From NCBI GenBank assembly GCA_041915365.1, contig JAYSBP010000007.1, forward strand, positions 1 through 64,000: a stretch of DNA of 64,000 nt. Direction: 5' to 3'. Position numbers and translations under genes: made by a program. Under the pieces are notes generated by a model. The model did no database searches, had not been told where the DNA came from, and saw only the letters and a program-made list of their open reading frames with translations. This document shows, one piece after another, positions 24,121-32,718 of the stretch (within the stretch, counting starts at the first letter, position 1; each line of letters starts with the position of its first letter). The stretch is from UBA6016 sp041915365 (GTDB lineage: Bacteria; Campylobacterota; Campylobacteria; Campylobacterales; UBA6016).

Positions 24121-27100
24121 TGCTAAATAAAATCATTGAATTTTCGCTAAAGCAGAGAATAGTCGTAATACTCCTGTCCTTGGCTCTTTTTGGCTTTGGC
24201 GTCTACTCTTTTCTTAAGATACCGATAGACGCTTTCCCCGACATATCCTCAACACAGGTAAAAATCATATTAAAAGCTCCGGGCATGGCTCCCGAAGAGG
24301 TTGAGAGTAGGGTGGTGAAGCCTTTGGAGGCTGAGCTTTTGGGGCTTGAAAACCAAAAACTTCTCAAAAGTACCTCCAAATACGGGATAGCCGATATCAC
24401 CATAGATTTTAACGACGGTACGGACATATATAGAGCGAGGGCGCAAGTCTCCGAAAAACTATCCTCTGCTCTATCTTCGTTGCCAAAGAGCGTCACTGGT
24501 GGCATGGCCCCTATTACTACGCCGCTTGGCGAAGCTTTTATGTTTACCGTCGAGGGCAATATAAGCCAAAAACAAAAAAGAGAATTGCTTGATTTTGTCA
24601 TAAGGCCCGCCCTCAGGGGCGCAAAAGGTGTCGCCGATGTCAATTCGCTAGGCGGAGAAGCTAGGGCGATAGTCGTCGAGCCGGACTTTGCCGCTATGAG
24701 AAAGCTCGGCGTTACAGTAAGCGCACTTGAAGAAGCTTTGCAGGCAAACCTTTCCAATGACGGAGCCGGCAGGGTGACAAAAGACGAAGAGGGGTTTTTG
24801 GTAAAAGTCGAGAGTGGAGTCAAAAGTCCATCAGAGATAGCCAATATAACGATACATTCGCACAACGGACTTTTGCGTATAGGCGATTTTTGCCAAGTTG
24901 CCGACGATTCGCTAACCAGAATGGGTTTTGTCACAAAAAACGGAGAGGGTGAGGCAACGCAAGGGCTTGTGCTTACCCTCAAAGGGGCTAACGCAAAAGA
25001 GACTATAGGTGAAATCAAGATAATTCTAGAAAACCTCAAATCATCGCTACCGAAAGGCGTCTACATAGAGCCTTTTTATGATAGGAGTCATCTGACAGAA
25101 CAGGCCGTAAATACAGTCTCAAAAGCACTTTTAGAAGCCGTTGTTTTGGTAGTAGTGCTACTCCTTTTATTTCTAGGGGATATTAGAGCGGCCGTAGCGG
25201 TGAGTATTATTTTGCCGCTATCTCTTGCTTTTGCGTTTGTGATGATGAAGTACTTTGGAATTACTGCCAACTTGATGAGCCTTGGAGGTCTGGCTATAGC
25301 TGTCGGTATGTTGGTCGACTCGGCGGTGGTTATGGTCGAAAACTCTTTTTCCAGGCTCGACTCAAAAGATGCTAAATTGCCAAAACTCCATCTTGTTTAT
25401 AGGGCGTCAAAAGAGGTTAGTTCTGCCGTATTCAGCGGTATTTTGATTATTGCCATAGTATTTTTGCCGCTTCTGACATTGGAGGGGCTTGAGGGTAAGC
25501 TTTTTGCTCCCGTCGCTATGACTATAGTATTTGCGTTGTTTGGCTCGCTCGTACTCTCTTTGACCGTTATCCCCGTAGCTTGTTCGGTGCTTTTGAAGTC
25601 TGCTCCACACAAAGATACAAAGCTAAATATGTTCTTTAGCAAGGCGTACGAGCCTATGCTTTTCTTTGCAATGAATAAAACAAAAAAACTGTTCGCTATG
25701 TCCGTAGTATTTTTGGCGCTTAGTTTTGGGTTGTTCTTTTTTGTCGGTAAGACTTTTATGCCTACGCTTGACGAGGGTGATTTGATACTCAGCGTTGAGA
25801 GCGTCCCCTCTATATCGCTTGAAAAATCGAAAGAGCTAAATCTGGCCGTCCAAAAAGCAATAAAAGAGAATGTGCCGGAGGTCAAAACTATAGTCGCCCG
25901 CAGCGGTTCGGATGAGCTTGGGCTTGACCCGATGGGTCTAAATCAGACAGATACGTTTATTTCGCTAAAACCGAAAAGCGAGTGGGAAGCAAACGATAAA
26001 GATGAAATAAAAGAGAAAATAAAAAAGGCGCTCTCCGGTTTTGGGGGAATAAGTTTTAGCTTTACGCAGCCAATAGAGATGAGAATATCCGAAATGCTTA
26101 CCGGTTCACGCGGCGATTTGGCTGTAAAAATATACGGAACAGATATACAAAAGCTAAACGAACTCAGCCAAAAAATAGAGGAGATACTTAGCAAAACAAG
26201 CGGCGCTTCGGAGGTGTTTACCACGCTAAACGAGGGTGTTAACTATCTGGTGGTGCAACCAAATAGAATCGAATCCGCAAAAACAGGCGTTAGCACTACC
26301 GAGCTACAAAAATTTTTAAAAGCATCTGTAGAGGGAATCGGTGTGGATTATGTATCCACTGGCAACTCTAGAATACCGGTTGTCGTCAGAATGGATAAAA
26401 ACATATCAAACGATCCGCAGCTCTTTCGGGCGCTAGAGGTTCCTCTCGAAGATGGATTGTCGGTACCTATATCGAGCATAGCAGATATAAGGGAGGTAGA
26501 GGGGCCGGTCAAGATAGACAGGGAAAATATGCAAAGAGTGAGCGTCGTACGTGCAAATGTAGAAGGGAGAGATCTGGTGGGGTTTGTCGAAGATGCGAAA
26601 CACCAAATAGCCTCACAAATAAAGCTTCCGCACGGGTATAAAATAGAATACGGCGGACAGTTTGAAAATCAGCAAAGAGCCTCCGCAAAACTAATGACAG
26701 TAATTCCGATAAGTATTGCGGTTATATTTATGATTTTGTTCTTTACGTTTAGGTCGGTGCCGATAACTTTGCTTATTTTGCTCAACATACCTTTTGCGGT
26801 TACGGGCGGAATCATATCGCTGTTTGTATCGGGAGAATATCTTTCCGTACCGGCTTCGGTGGGCTTTATCGCTTTATTTGGTATAGCCGTGCTTAACGGT
26901 GTCGTTATGGTGAGCTATTTTTTATCTTTATTATCAGAGGGCTACTCCATAGACGATGCGGTCAAAGAGGGCGCAAAAAGAAGGCTTAGACCTGTTCTGA
27001 TGACAGCTTTTATAGCGGCTCTAGGGCTCTTGCCGCTACTTTTTGCCTCGGGCGTGGGAAGCGAGATACAAAAGCCTTTGGCGACCGTAGTTTTGGGCGG

Positions 27101-27188
27101 ACTAGTGACATCGACCGCCCTGACTTTGCTGATATTACCGCCGGCATTTAGAATGCTTTACAACAGAGGGGTAAAAAACAATGGATAA
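24117..27188 (+). CDS. RND heavy-metal efflux pump, CusA/CzcA family, 1023 aa
   Basis: The sequence has the standard RND plan: TM1 near residues 12-30, a periplasmic loop, TM2-6 (about 330-480), TM7, the second loop and TM8-12. The PDAFPDISSTQVKI motif after TM1 and VGMLVDSAVVMVENSF in TM4 (acidic residues for proton relay) mark the heavy-metal subclass. The pump exports cations (Cu/Ag or Zn/Co/Ni) from periplasm or cytoplasm in exchange for protons. The DFG aspartate of CzcA is replaced here (SLGGLAIAVGML), closer to CusA, but the metal cannot be assigned with certainty. It overlaps the adaptor (4 bases) and the DUF3240 gene (8 bases). Confidence 0.92.
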   Translation: MMLNKIIEFSLKQRIVVILLSLALFGFGVYSFLKIPIDAFPDISSTQVKIILKAPGMAPEEVESRVVKPLEAELLGLENQKLLKSTSKYGIADITIDFNDGTDIYRARAQVSEKLSSALSSLPKSVTGGMAPITTPLGEAFMFTVEGNISQKQKRELLDFVIRPALRGAKGVADVNSLGGEARAIVVEPDFAAMRKLGVTVSALEEALQANLSNDGAGRVTKDEEGFLVKVESGVKSPSEIANITIHSHNGLLRIGDFCQVADDSLTRMGFVTKNGEGEATQGLVLTLKGANAKETIGEIKIILENLKSSLPKGVYIEPFYDRSHLTEQAVNTVSKALLEAVVLVVVLLLLFLGDIRAAVAVSIILPLSLAFAFVMMKYFGITANLMSLGGLAIAVGMLVDSAVVMVENSFSRLDSKDAKLPKLHLVYRASKEVSSAVFSGILIIAIVFLPLLTLEGLEGKLFAPVAMTIVFALFGSLVLSLTVIPVACSVLLKSAPHKDTKLNMFFSKAYEPMLFFAMNKTKKLFAMSVVFLALSFGLFFFVGKTFMPTLDEGDLILSVESVPSISLEKSKELNLAVQKAIKENVPEVKTIVARSGSDELGLDPMGLNQTDTFISLKPKSEWEANDKDEIKEKIKKALSGFGGISFSFTQPIEMRISEMLTGSRGDLAVKIYGTDIQKLNELSQKIEEILSKTSGASEVFTTLNEGVNYLVVQPNRIESAKTGVSTTELQKFLKASVEGIGVDYVSTGNSRIPVVVRMDKNISNDPQLFRALEVPLEDGLSVPISSIADIREVEGPVKIDRENMQRVSVVRANVEGRDLVGFVEDAKHQIASQIKLPHGYKIEYGGQFENQQRASAKLMTVIPISIAVIFMILFFTFRSVPITLLILLNIPFAVTGGIISLFVSGEYLSVPASVGFIALFGIAVLNGVVMVSYFLSLLSEGYSIDDAVKEGAKRRLRPVLMTAFIAALGLLPLLFASGVGSEIQKPLATVVLGGLVTSTALTLLILPPAFRMLYNRGVKNNG

Positions 27189-27471
27189 AAAAATCGTTGA
27201 TTTGTATTTTAACGCCGATATCAAAGATTTATTAGTCGATTTTTTACTTGAAAACGAGATTTCCGACTTTTATTATTTTGACTGCAAGAGGTACTCTATG
27301 GCATCGCTTCTCAGAAGCGACAAGGAGAAGGTGAACGGAAGGGTTGATTTTGGGATGTTTCGAATTTTTGTAGATTTTGCCGTTTTTGATGGTTTTTTCG
27401 AGACAATAAAAGGGAAGTTTACGAAAGAGGATGTCAGGATGTTCGTTTATGACGCCCAGAGGCTCTTTTAG
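27181..27471 (+). CDS. DUF3240-like small protein, 96 aa
   Basis: This cytoplasmic protein starts MDKKIVDLYFNADIKDLLVDFLLE and contains no signal peptide. Its fold pattern and position directly after a CzcA/CusA gene fit DUF3240, a ferredoxin-like, PII-like domain family that accompanies heavy-metal RND pumps. A regulatory role toward the pump is assumed. It overlaps the pump gene by eight bases and is followed immediately by the response regulator, whose ATG comes right after its TAG. Confidence 0.65.
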   Translation: MDKKIVDLYFNADIKDLLVDFLLENEISDFYYFDCKRYSMASLLRSDKEKVNGRVDFGMFRIFVDFAVFDGFFETIKGKFTKEDVRMFVYDAQRLF

Positions 27472-28119
27472 ATGAGGATTTTGATAGCGGACGACGAAAA
27501 AGAGTTGTTATTTTTGTTGTCGGTCTCATTGAAAAACGATTTTTTTGTAGATACTGCTTCGGATGCCGATGAGGCGAAGGCCTGTCTCGATGCGTTTTGT
27601 TATCAGGTTGCCGTATTTGATAGGACATTTCACGGCGTCGATATGGCAAGGGAACTCGTGGCGTACTCAAAAAAGAAAAATCCAAACTGCGGGGTTTTGA
27701 TACTCAGCGCCCTTGGTAGTGTAGACGATAAAGTGGAAGGACTATTTTTTGGGGCTGACGACTATCTTGAAAAGCCGTTTGATACGAAAGAGTTGAAAGC
27801 CAGAATCATAGCGCTAGCCAGAAGATATGCGGTAAAAAGCGTAAAAATAGACGACATAGAGATCGATATATCATCAAAAAACGTGCTAAAAGGCGGCAAA
27901 AGTATCTCTCTGAGCAAAAACGAAGATGCTTTGTTATTTTATCTATTGTCAAAAAACGGTCAAATAGCGTCAAGAGAAGAGATTATGGATGCAATATACG
28001 AAAACCCTCAAGATAAGATGCAAAACACTATTGATGAACTGGTGGCAAGGGTCAGGAAAAAACTATCTTCAAATGTTATAAAAACGGTAAAAACAAGGGG
28101 TTTCGTAATTGAGATTTAA
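27472..28119 (+). CDS. OmpR-family response regulator of the efflux operon, 215 aa
   Basis: The receiver domain (1-115) has the acidic pair in IADDEKE, phospho-acceptor Asp50 in VAVFDRTFHGVD and the Lys of LEKPFDTKEL. The winged-helix domain (about 122-215) ends RVRKKLSSNVIKTVKTRGFVIEI. It should respond to the kinase downstream and switch on the efflux operon. TTTTCTCA repeats at 21468-21486 are a candidate target. The stop lies inside the next gene. Confidence 0.88.
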   Translation: MRILIADDEKELLFLLSVSLKNDFFVDTASDADEAKACLDAFCYQVAVFDRTFHGVDMARELVAYSKKKNPNCGVLILSALGSVDDKVEGLFFGADDYLEKPFDTKELKARIIALARRYAVKSVKIDDIEIDISSKNVLKGGKSISLSKNEDALLFYLLSKNGQIASREEIMDAIYENPQDKMQNTIDELVARVRKKLSSNVIKTVKTRGFVIEI

Positions 28120-29314
28120 TCCTGTCGCCTCACTAAGGGGTAAAATAGCGATTTTGATTTTTGTCATAATCGGATGCGGTTTTGCCCTCAATCTAGCTAT
28201 TGCCATACATACGCTAAGAGCCGAAAAGATAAATGATTTAAGGAAAGTATTATCTCACGCAATGGAGGAAACCAGAGACGAGTATCTCCCGTCGAATCCG
28301 GACGATAAGCTTGATTTGTCGTATCTGTATGAAGTCCCGCACAATATCTCTATATTCGGTGATTCGGAGGTTGATTCGCTCAAAATCTCAATCTCTAAAA
28401 CCCCTCATGTGCCGCTTGAAAATGAAATCGCCGAGTATATCAGGCTTGACAACGGCAACTATCTAAATTTTGTAAGCTTGGACGCAAAAATAAATGCCTC
28501 GCTTATAAAATACTCTGAAAAGCTATTGCTAAAATATGTTGTTTTTTTGGTTGTTATGTTGATTGTTAGCATTTTGGTTTTGAGAAAACTCATGGCTCCG
28601 CTAAAAGATATAGCCGCAAAATGTAGAGACTATAAAGACGGAGGAGCTTTTTTGAGTGGCGCCGAATCATATCCAAGTGAGATAAATTCGGTATCAAATG
28701 CCTTTAATGCACTTGTCGGAAGATTGGAGGGGTATAGAAAAAAAGAAAAAGAGCTGTTTAGAGAAGCTGCCCATGAGCTAAAGACTCCGCTAGCCATTAT
28801 GCGTGCAAGGCTAGATGTATACGAAGGCGATGAAACATATCAAAAAAGTAAGTTTGTCGCCGAATTTTCATCTGATTTGGAGCGTCTATCTTCTGAGCTC
28901 AAAAATGTATTATTTTTTGAGACCTCTGACTTCGAGGATAATGAAGAGTTCAATATGTGTAGCCTGATTCTTGAAACGGTCGGCAGGATAGATGTGCTGG
29001 CAAGCGGACGTAATATTAATATTGAGCCGAAATGCGAAACTATGTTTGTGGATACGAAGAAAAAAATGTTTCGCAAGCTTTTTGCGGCATTGCTTGAAAA
29101 TGCCGTCACGTATGCCAAGGAGGGCAGTAAAATCGAAATAACGCTAAATCAAAGCGAACGGACGCTCGGTATCAAAAACCAAAAAGGTGGAGAGAAATAT
29201 ATGTTCAGCTCCAAGATTGGTGAAAGAATACTAAAAAGGGTATCCTCGGAGCTTGGGTTTTTGTATGAAATTAGCGATGCAGACGGATATTATGAGGTAA
29301 ACTTACGGTTTTAA
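28109..29314 (+). CDS. Sensor histidine kinase of the efflux operon, 401 aa
   Basis: Translation starts at TTG 28109, with AAGGGG eight bases upstream, overlapping the regulator by 11 bases. Two membrane helices (about 10-32 and 142-160) flank a periplasmic sensor of about 110 residues. The H-box is FREAAHELKTPLAIMRARLDVY. The N-box is LLENAVTYAKEG; the G1 and G2 glycine boxes are degenerate (IKNQKGGE and SKIGERILKRVSSELGF) and the ATP domain is short, so catalytic strength is uncertain. Some metal-responsive kinases of this phylum show similar erosion. The sensor probably detects periplasmic metal ions. Confidence 0.85.
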   Translation: MRFNPVASLRGKIAILIFVIIGCGFALNLAIAIHTLRAEKINDLRKVLSHAMEETRDEYLPSNPDDKLDLSYLYEVPHNISIFGDSEVDSLKISISKTPHVPLENEIAEYIRLDNGNYLNFVSLDAKINASLIKYSEKLLLKYVVFLVVMLIVSILVLRKLMAPLKDIAAKCRDYKDGGAFLSGAESYPSEINSVSNAFNALVGRLEGYRKKEKELFREAAHELKTPLAIMRARLDVYEGDETYQKSKFVAEFSSDLERLSSELKNVLFFETSDFEDNEEFNMCSLILETVGRIDVLASGRNINIEPKCETMFVDTKKKMFRKLFAALLENAVTYAKEGSKIEITLNQSERTLGIKNQKGGEKYMFSSKIGERILKRVSSELGFLYEISDADGYYEVNLRF

Positions 29315-29328
29315 TAAAGGGGTTTGTG

Positions 29329-29694
29329 ATGCAAGTCAGAGTTTATTACGAGGATACCGATGTCGGCGGCGTAGTGTATCACTCCAATTATCTCAAATTT
29401 TGCGAGAGAGCCAGAAGTGAGCTTTTTTTTGAGAGAGGGATGTCGCCTATCCTTGACGAGGGGGCTTTTGTCGTGAGAAGTCTAAAGGCTGATTTTTTGA
29501 AGCCTGCAATGTTTGGAGATTTACTTGACGTACAGACCGAAATGTTAGATATGAAAGCGGCAAGTCTGACCCTGAAACAGACTATAGTAAGAGGCGAAGA
29601 ACGGCTCTTTGAGGCCGAAATCCGCCTTGCTTTCGTGAGCGGCGGCAAACCCTCTAAAATACCGCATAAGATAGTGTCTATATTTAGATGCTAG
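29329..29694 (+). CDS. ybgC: Acyl-CoA thioesterase, YbgC family, 121 aa
   Basis: A hot-dog-fold enzyme: YYEDTDVGGVVYHSNYLKFCERARSE contains the catalytic Asp and the His-Ser-Asn of the YbgC/4-hydroxybenzoyl-CoA type. It hydrolyses short or medium acyl-CoA or acyl-ACP; in other bacteria it is linked to the Tol-Pal system, which is not seen here. ATG 29329 is six bases after AAGGGG, whereas the in-frame GTG 29326 is only three bases after it, so ATG is chosen. Its 3' end overlaps the end of the Cys-rich gene on the other strand by 11 bases. Confidence 0.88.
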   Translation: MQVRVYYEDTDVGGVVYHSNYLKFCERARSELFFERGMSPILDEGAFVVRSLKADFLKPAMFGDLLDVQTEMLDMKAASLTLKQTIVRGEERLFEAEIRLAFVSGGKPSKIPHKIVSIFRC

Positions 29695-30118
29695 ATATTT
29701 CACATTCGGACATAGCATTGCTCCAAGACATATCGAATATTTTTTGTATGTATTCTTTTTCGTGAGGGACGGTGCAGGTGGAGCAGTCTTGATGTATTTT
29801 GCCATCAAAGTTTGCCTTCGCACTGTCTTTTGAAGCTATCGAACACTCACTATAAACAATACCTTCATTGTTACTGCGTATCCCAACGTCACTAAAACGA
29901 AAATTGGGACAAGCGCAAAAATAGCAATTTAGCTCTGGCATATCGTGGCACTTTGCCCCGTTTGCATATAGTTCGCAAAAATCTGGTTCACATAATTTCA
30001 TATTCTCATATTTAAAATACTCTATTATCTGCTCTTTTGAGTGACCGAGAGCTAGTAGTTTGTCTATTATTTTGGAATGTTTTTTTGCGTGCTCTTTTGC
30101 CCAAAGTTTGTAGCTCAT
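29684..30118 (-). CDS. Cysteine-rich small-domain (zf-like) protein, 144 aa
   Basis: The protein has an ordered set of Cys and His: CEPDFCELYANGAKCHD, LNCYFCACPNF, YSECS and QDCSTCTVPH. This pattern (C..CH, NCxFCxCP, DCSxCxxPH) resembles what I remember of the cysteine-rich small domain (zf-like) family, a putative metal-binding domain often found beside cobalamin-related genes. Residues 1-35 are a charged helical lead. No signal peptide, so it is cytoplasmic. It overlaps by four bases with the membrane-protein gene upstream, and a BtuB-like receptor is upstream of that, which would fit a B12 theme. Assignment is from motif memory. Confidence 0.6.
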   Translation of the reverse strand: MSYKLWAKEHAKKHSKIIDKLLALGHSKEQIIEYFKYENMKLCEPDFCELYANGAKCHDMPELNCYFCACPNFRFSDVGIRSNNEGIVYSECSIASKDSAKANFDGKIHQDCSTCTVPHEKEYIQKIFDMSWSNAMSECEISSI

Positions 30119-30681
30119 CCAAGCCTCTTTCTAAACGCCTTAAATAGATAAAATATTATCGCCAGCTGTATAAAAAAAAGTCCTACATATATCCCTTGCA
30201 CCTGTTGCCAAGCGTCTATCGTACCGCTAAATTTCATCGCCTCATAAAATAGATACGAGGCGACTAGGCCCACCATATAGCCTTTTTGTTTTACCCTATC
30301 TATCATGGACAGTAGTGACACTTTATTCAAAAAATAGCTCTCCACTCTGACGAGATAAGTGCCAAATATAAAAACTATCTGGTAAATCCAAAAATATACG
30401 ATAGAGACCGTATAGCTTTTTGGTAAAAGCAAAAAAACGATAAGTGTCGCCAATGTGAGTATTTCAGTAAGCAAAGAGACTTCAAAAAATTTGCGAATAT
30501 TCATAAAATACGAATATAGCTTTGCGACAACAAATATCCCAATAGCCACAATGATGCCGCCAATTGAAAATAGCGATGGCTCAAGTAGGGCGTATACAGT
30601 AAAGACGGAGCCCGTCACGGCCCCGTTGAACACCGAGTTTAGAAGTTTGTAATGTAGATAGTTTCTAAAATCTATTTTCAT
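30115..30681 (-). CDS. Polytopic membrane protein of unknown function, 188 aa
   Basis: About six membrane helices (around 15-33, 37-58, 64-84, 89-110, 130-150 and 157-180) with short, basic loops. I recognise no transporter motif. It is encoded between the TonB-dependent receptor and the Cys-rich protein in a leftward run, starting about 10 bases after the receptor's stop; the three probably form one operon, so a role in uptake or handling of the same nutrient is possible. Confidence 0.7.
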   Translation of the reverse strand: MKIDFRNYLHYKLLNSVFNGAVTGSVFTVYALLEPSLFSIGGIIVAIGIFVVAKLYSYFMNIRKFFEVSLLTEILTLATLIVFLLLPKSYTVSIVYFWIYQIVFIFGTYLVRVESYFLNKVSLLSMIDRVKQKGYMVGLVASYLFYEAMKFSGTIDAWQQVQGIYVGLFFIQLAIIFYLFKAFRKRLG

Positions 30682-30691
30682 TTTTTATGCC

Positions 30692-32497
30692 CTAAAATGC
30701 AGCTTTAAGTCCTACATATAGACTTCTGCCAGCCGTAGCATATCCTTCTGTCGTTTGATAATATTTATCTAATAAGTTTTCAAATTTACCATACATTGAC
30801 AATATTTTATTAAGGCGATAGTCCACTACGGCGTCTATAAGTGTATAGCCTCCAGTTTGAGATGCTTTTGTGTTTGTGTCATATCTTGTGCCTATGTATG
30901 TGGCTGTAGTTCCAATATGCAAGTTGTTTGTCGGATACCAATCTACGCTACAATGAACTGTATCGTGCGGACGTTTTGCAAGCTCTTTATTGCTTCCATC
31001 AACCGCATGTAGCCTTGTGTATGCAATATTTGCAGACAATGCTTTGGATAGCCAAGAGTCGTATTTTGCTTCGTATCCTTGGAGTTTTGATTTGCCATCT
31101 ACGTTTGCGTATCCGCCACCAGACCAGCCTATAAGGTTTGTTACGGAATTGAAGAAATAAGTAAGTGATGCGTTCTTGTATGACAAGCTAGCGTCAAAGC
31201 TCCTAATATGTTCCGGCTTTAGATCAAAATTTGACGTACCCCAAGGGTTTGCCATTTGCAGTATCGTTGGGGCTTTGAAGGCAGTTCCGTAGTTGGAAGA
31301 TATAGATATTCCATTATCCATACTGTATTTTACTCCGGCTTTAGCATTTGTTTTTGAGCCAAATGTTGTGTAGTCGTCATATCTTATTGCTTGAGTAAGC
31401 GTTAGACCCATATGTGAAACTGTATTTGCAGCAAACAGTGAACGTGTTCCATCGTTTGTCTTGACTTCTGAACTGCCAAGTGATGTATATCTAATATCAC
31501 TATACTCTTGAGATGTCCCAAACGTCAAGTCTCCAAACCAAGCATATTTGTAGTCGTCTTTTAGCTCATAGTTTTTGACGCCGCTTCTAAATATTTTTAC
31601 CCCAGAGGTTGTGTCCAGCTCATCCCTTTTAGTATCAGCTGTACTTACTTGCAGATTAACCTTATTTTTATCGGTATCATACGAAATGGCTGTTTTTTTC
31701 ATAACGTATTCGTATGCGCTCCTTTGTGTTGCGTTTGGAGCATTATAGCCGTCATAGTTTGCCGTACCCTTTACACTGTATAGCTCACCGTCTATTTTTA
31801 GATTTTTGGCAAGCTGATAATCCGCTTTCAAGATTGCACTTGTGTTTTGATAACCATCCCTTTCATAGTCATCGCCTTTTGTCCCTCGTGGAGCTTGTGC
31901 GCTAAAACCGTCCGTCAAATATCTAGATACTCCACCAGCAATTGAATATTTTTCACCGCCATATCTAATGGATGTGTTTGCACTTTTTGTATTGTAGCTT
32001 CCATACATAATTTCAGCATCCGTTTTTAGTCCCTTTGCCGCTCTTTTGGTGACGATATTTATTACTCCCGCTGCAGCGTCAGCTCCCCAGATTGGATTTG
32101 CGCCTTTGATGAGCTCTATTCGCTCTACATCCGATAGCATCAAATGCTCAAAACGTGCAGACGCATCCCCGCTGCCAGCCTCATTATATTTTACACCGTC
32201 TACGAGGACTAGTGTGTATTTGCTATCCATGCCTTGAACATAAACAGATGTTACCGAACCGATTCCGCCATTTTGTGCGAAACTGACACCGGAGAGTGAA
32301 GCTATCGCATCGGTAAGCGTGACATAGTGTCTTTGCTCTATATCTTCGGCAGTTATTACTTCTATATTTGATGTAACTTTTTTTAGTGTTTGTTCGCTTT
32401 TTGACGCACCTGTGACCGTGATATTACCAATGTCCATAGGTTGCTCCGCAAGCACCGCAGTACTTGCTAAAATTGACAATATTATTGTTTTATTCAA
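30692..32497 (-). CDS. TonB-dependent outer membrane receptor, BtuB-like, 601 aa
   Basis: A signal peptide (to VLAE, about 17) is followed by a plug domain with the BtuB/FepA-type strings ITAEDIEQRHYVTLTDAIASLSG and VYVQGMDSKYTLVLVDGV and the plug end ELIKGANPIWGADAAAGVINIVTKRA. A 22-strand barrel follows, ending with an aromatic residue (KAAF) as outer membrane proteins do. The length (about 600) and plug sequence suit BtuB (vitamin B12) better than siderophore receptors, but the ligand is not proven. There is no TonB/ExbBD nearby. The short upstream region shows no cobalamin riboswitch. Confidence 0.85.
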   Translation of the reverse strand: MNKTIILSILASTAVLAEQPMDIGNITVTGASKSEQTLKKVTSNIEVITAEDIEQRHYVTLTDAIASLSGVSFAQNGGIGSVTSVYVQGMDSKYTLVLVDGVKYNEAGSGDASARFEHLMLSDVERIELIKGANPIWGADAAAGVINIVTKRAAKGLKTDAEIMYGSYNTKSANTSIRYGGEKYSIAGGVSRYLTDGFSAQAPRGTKGDDYERDGYQNTSAILKADYQLAKNLKIDGELYSVKGTANYDGYNAPNATQRSAYEYVMKKTAISYDTDKNKVNLQVSTADTKRDELDTTSGVKIFRSGVKNYELKDDYKYAWFGDLTFGTSQEYSDIRYTSLGSSEVKTNDGTRSLFAANTVSHMGLTLTQAIRYDDYTTFGSKTNAKAGVKYSMDNGISISSNYGTAFKAPTILQMANPWGTSNFDLKPEHIRSFDASLSYKNASLTYFFNSVTNLIGWSGGGYANVDGKSKLQGYEAKYDSWLSKALSANIAYTRLHAVDGSNKELAKRPHDTVHCSVDWYPTNNLHIGTTATYIGTRYDTNTKASQTGGYTLIDAVVDYRLNKILSMYGKFENLLDKYYQTTEGYATAGRSLYVGLKAAF

Positions 32498-32538
32498 GAA
32501 AATCCCTCTAATTTTTAATTGTAAATGCGTGTACTTAG

Positions 32539-32718
32539 TTAGAGGTTTGTGTGGGTGGGGCTAATCCTGAGGATGTTTTTGAGAAGTTACTTTTAGCAAA
32601 AAAAGTGCACGAAGAGCCGATAGCCGATAGTTTGACGGCGGATGCGCAAGCGAGGATACCGGCATGTGTAAAGTATCGTTTTGTGGATATTCTTCGTTTC
32701 ATCGGCGGATTATACTAA
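32539..32718 (+). pseudogene. Orphan gene fragment (about 59 codons) on the plus strand
   Basis: An open frame from after TAG 32536 to TAA 32716-32718 encodes a protein-like, charged sequence (NPEDVFEKLLLAKKVHEEPI ... KYRFVDILRFIGGLY) with the composition of a real C-terminus. No convincing start codon with a ribosome-binding site is present and the frame is far shorter than a normal gene. Its end overlaps the end of the uracil-DNA glycosylase gene on the other strand. It looks like the surviving 3' end of a deleted gene; family not recognised. Confidence 0.4.

Noticed and set aside
24203..25039. Minus-strand frame of 278 codons opposite the RND pump
   Set aside because: Antisense shadow of a clearly coding gene; no ribosome-binding site, no known motif.
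32498..32540. Cobalamin riboswitch before the BtuB-like receptor
   Set aside because: The space before the remnant frame is too short and has no B12-box sequence.
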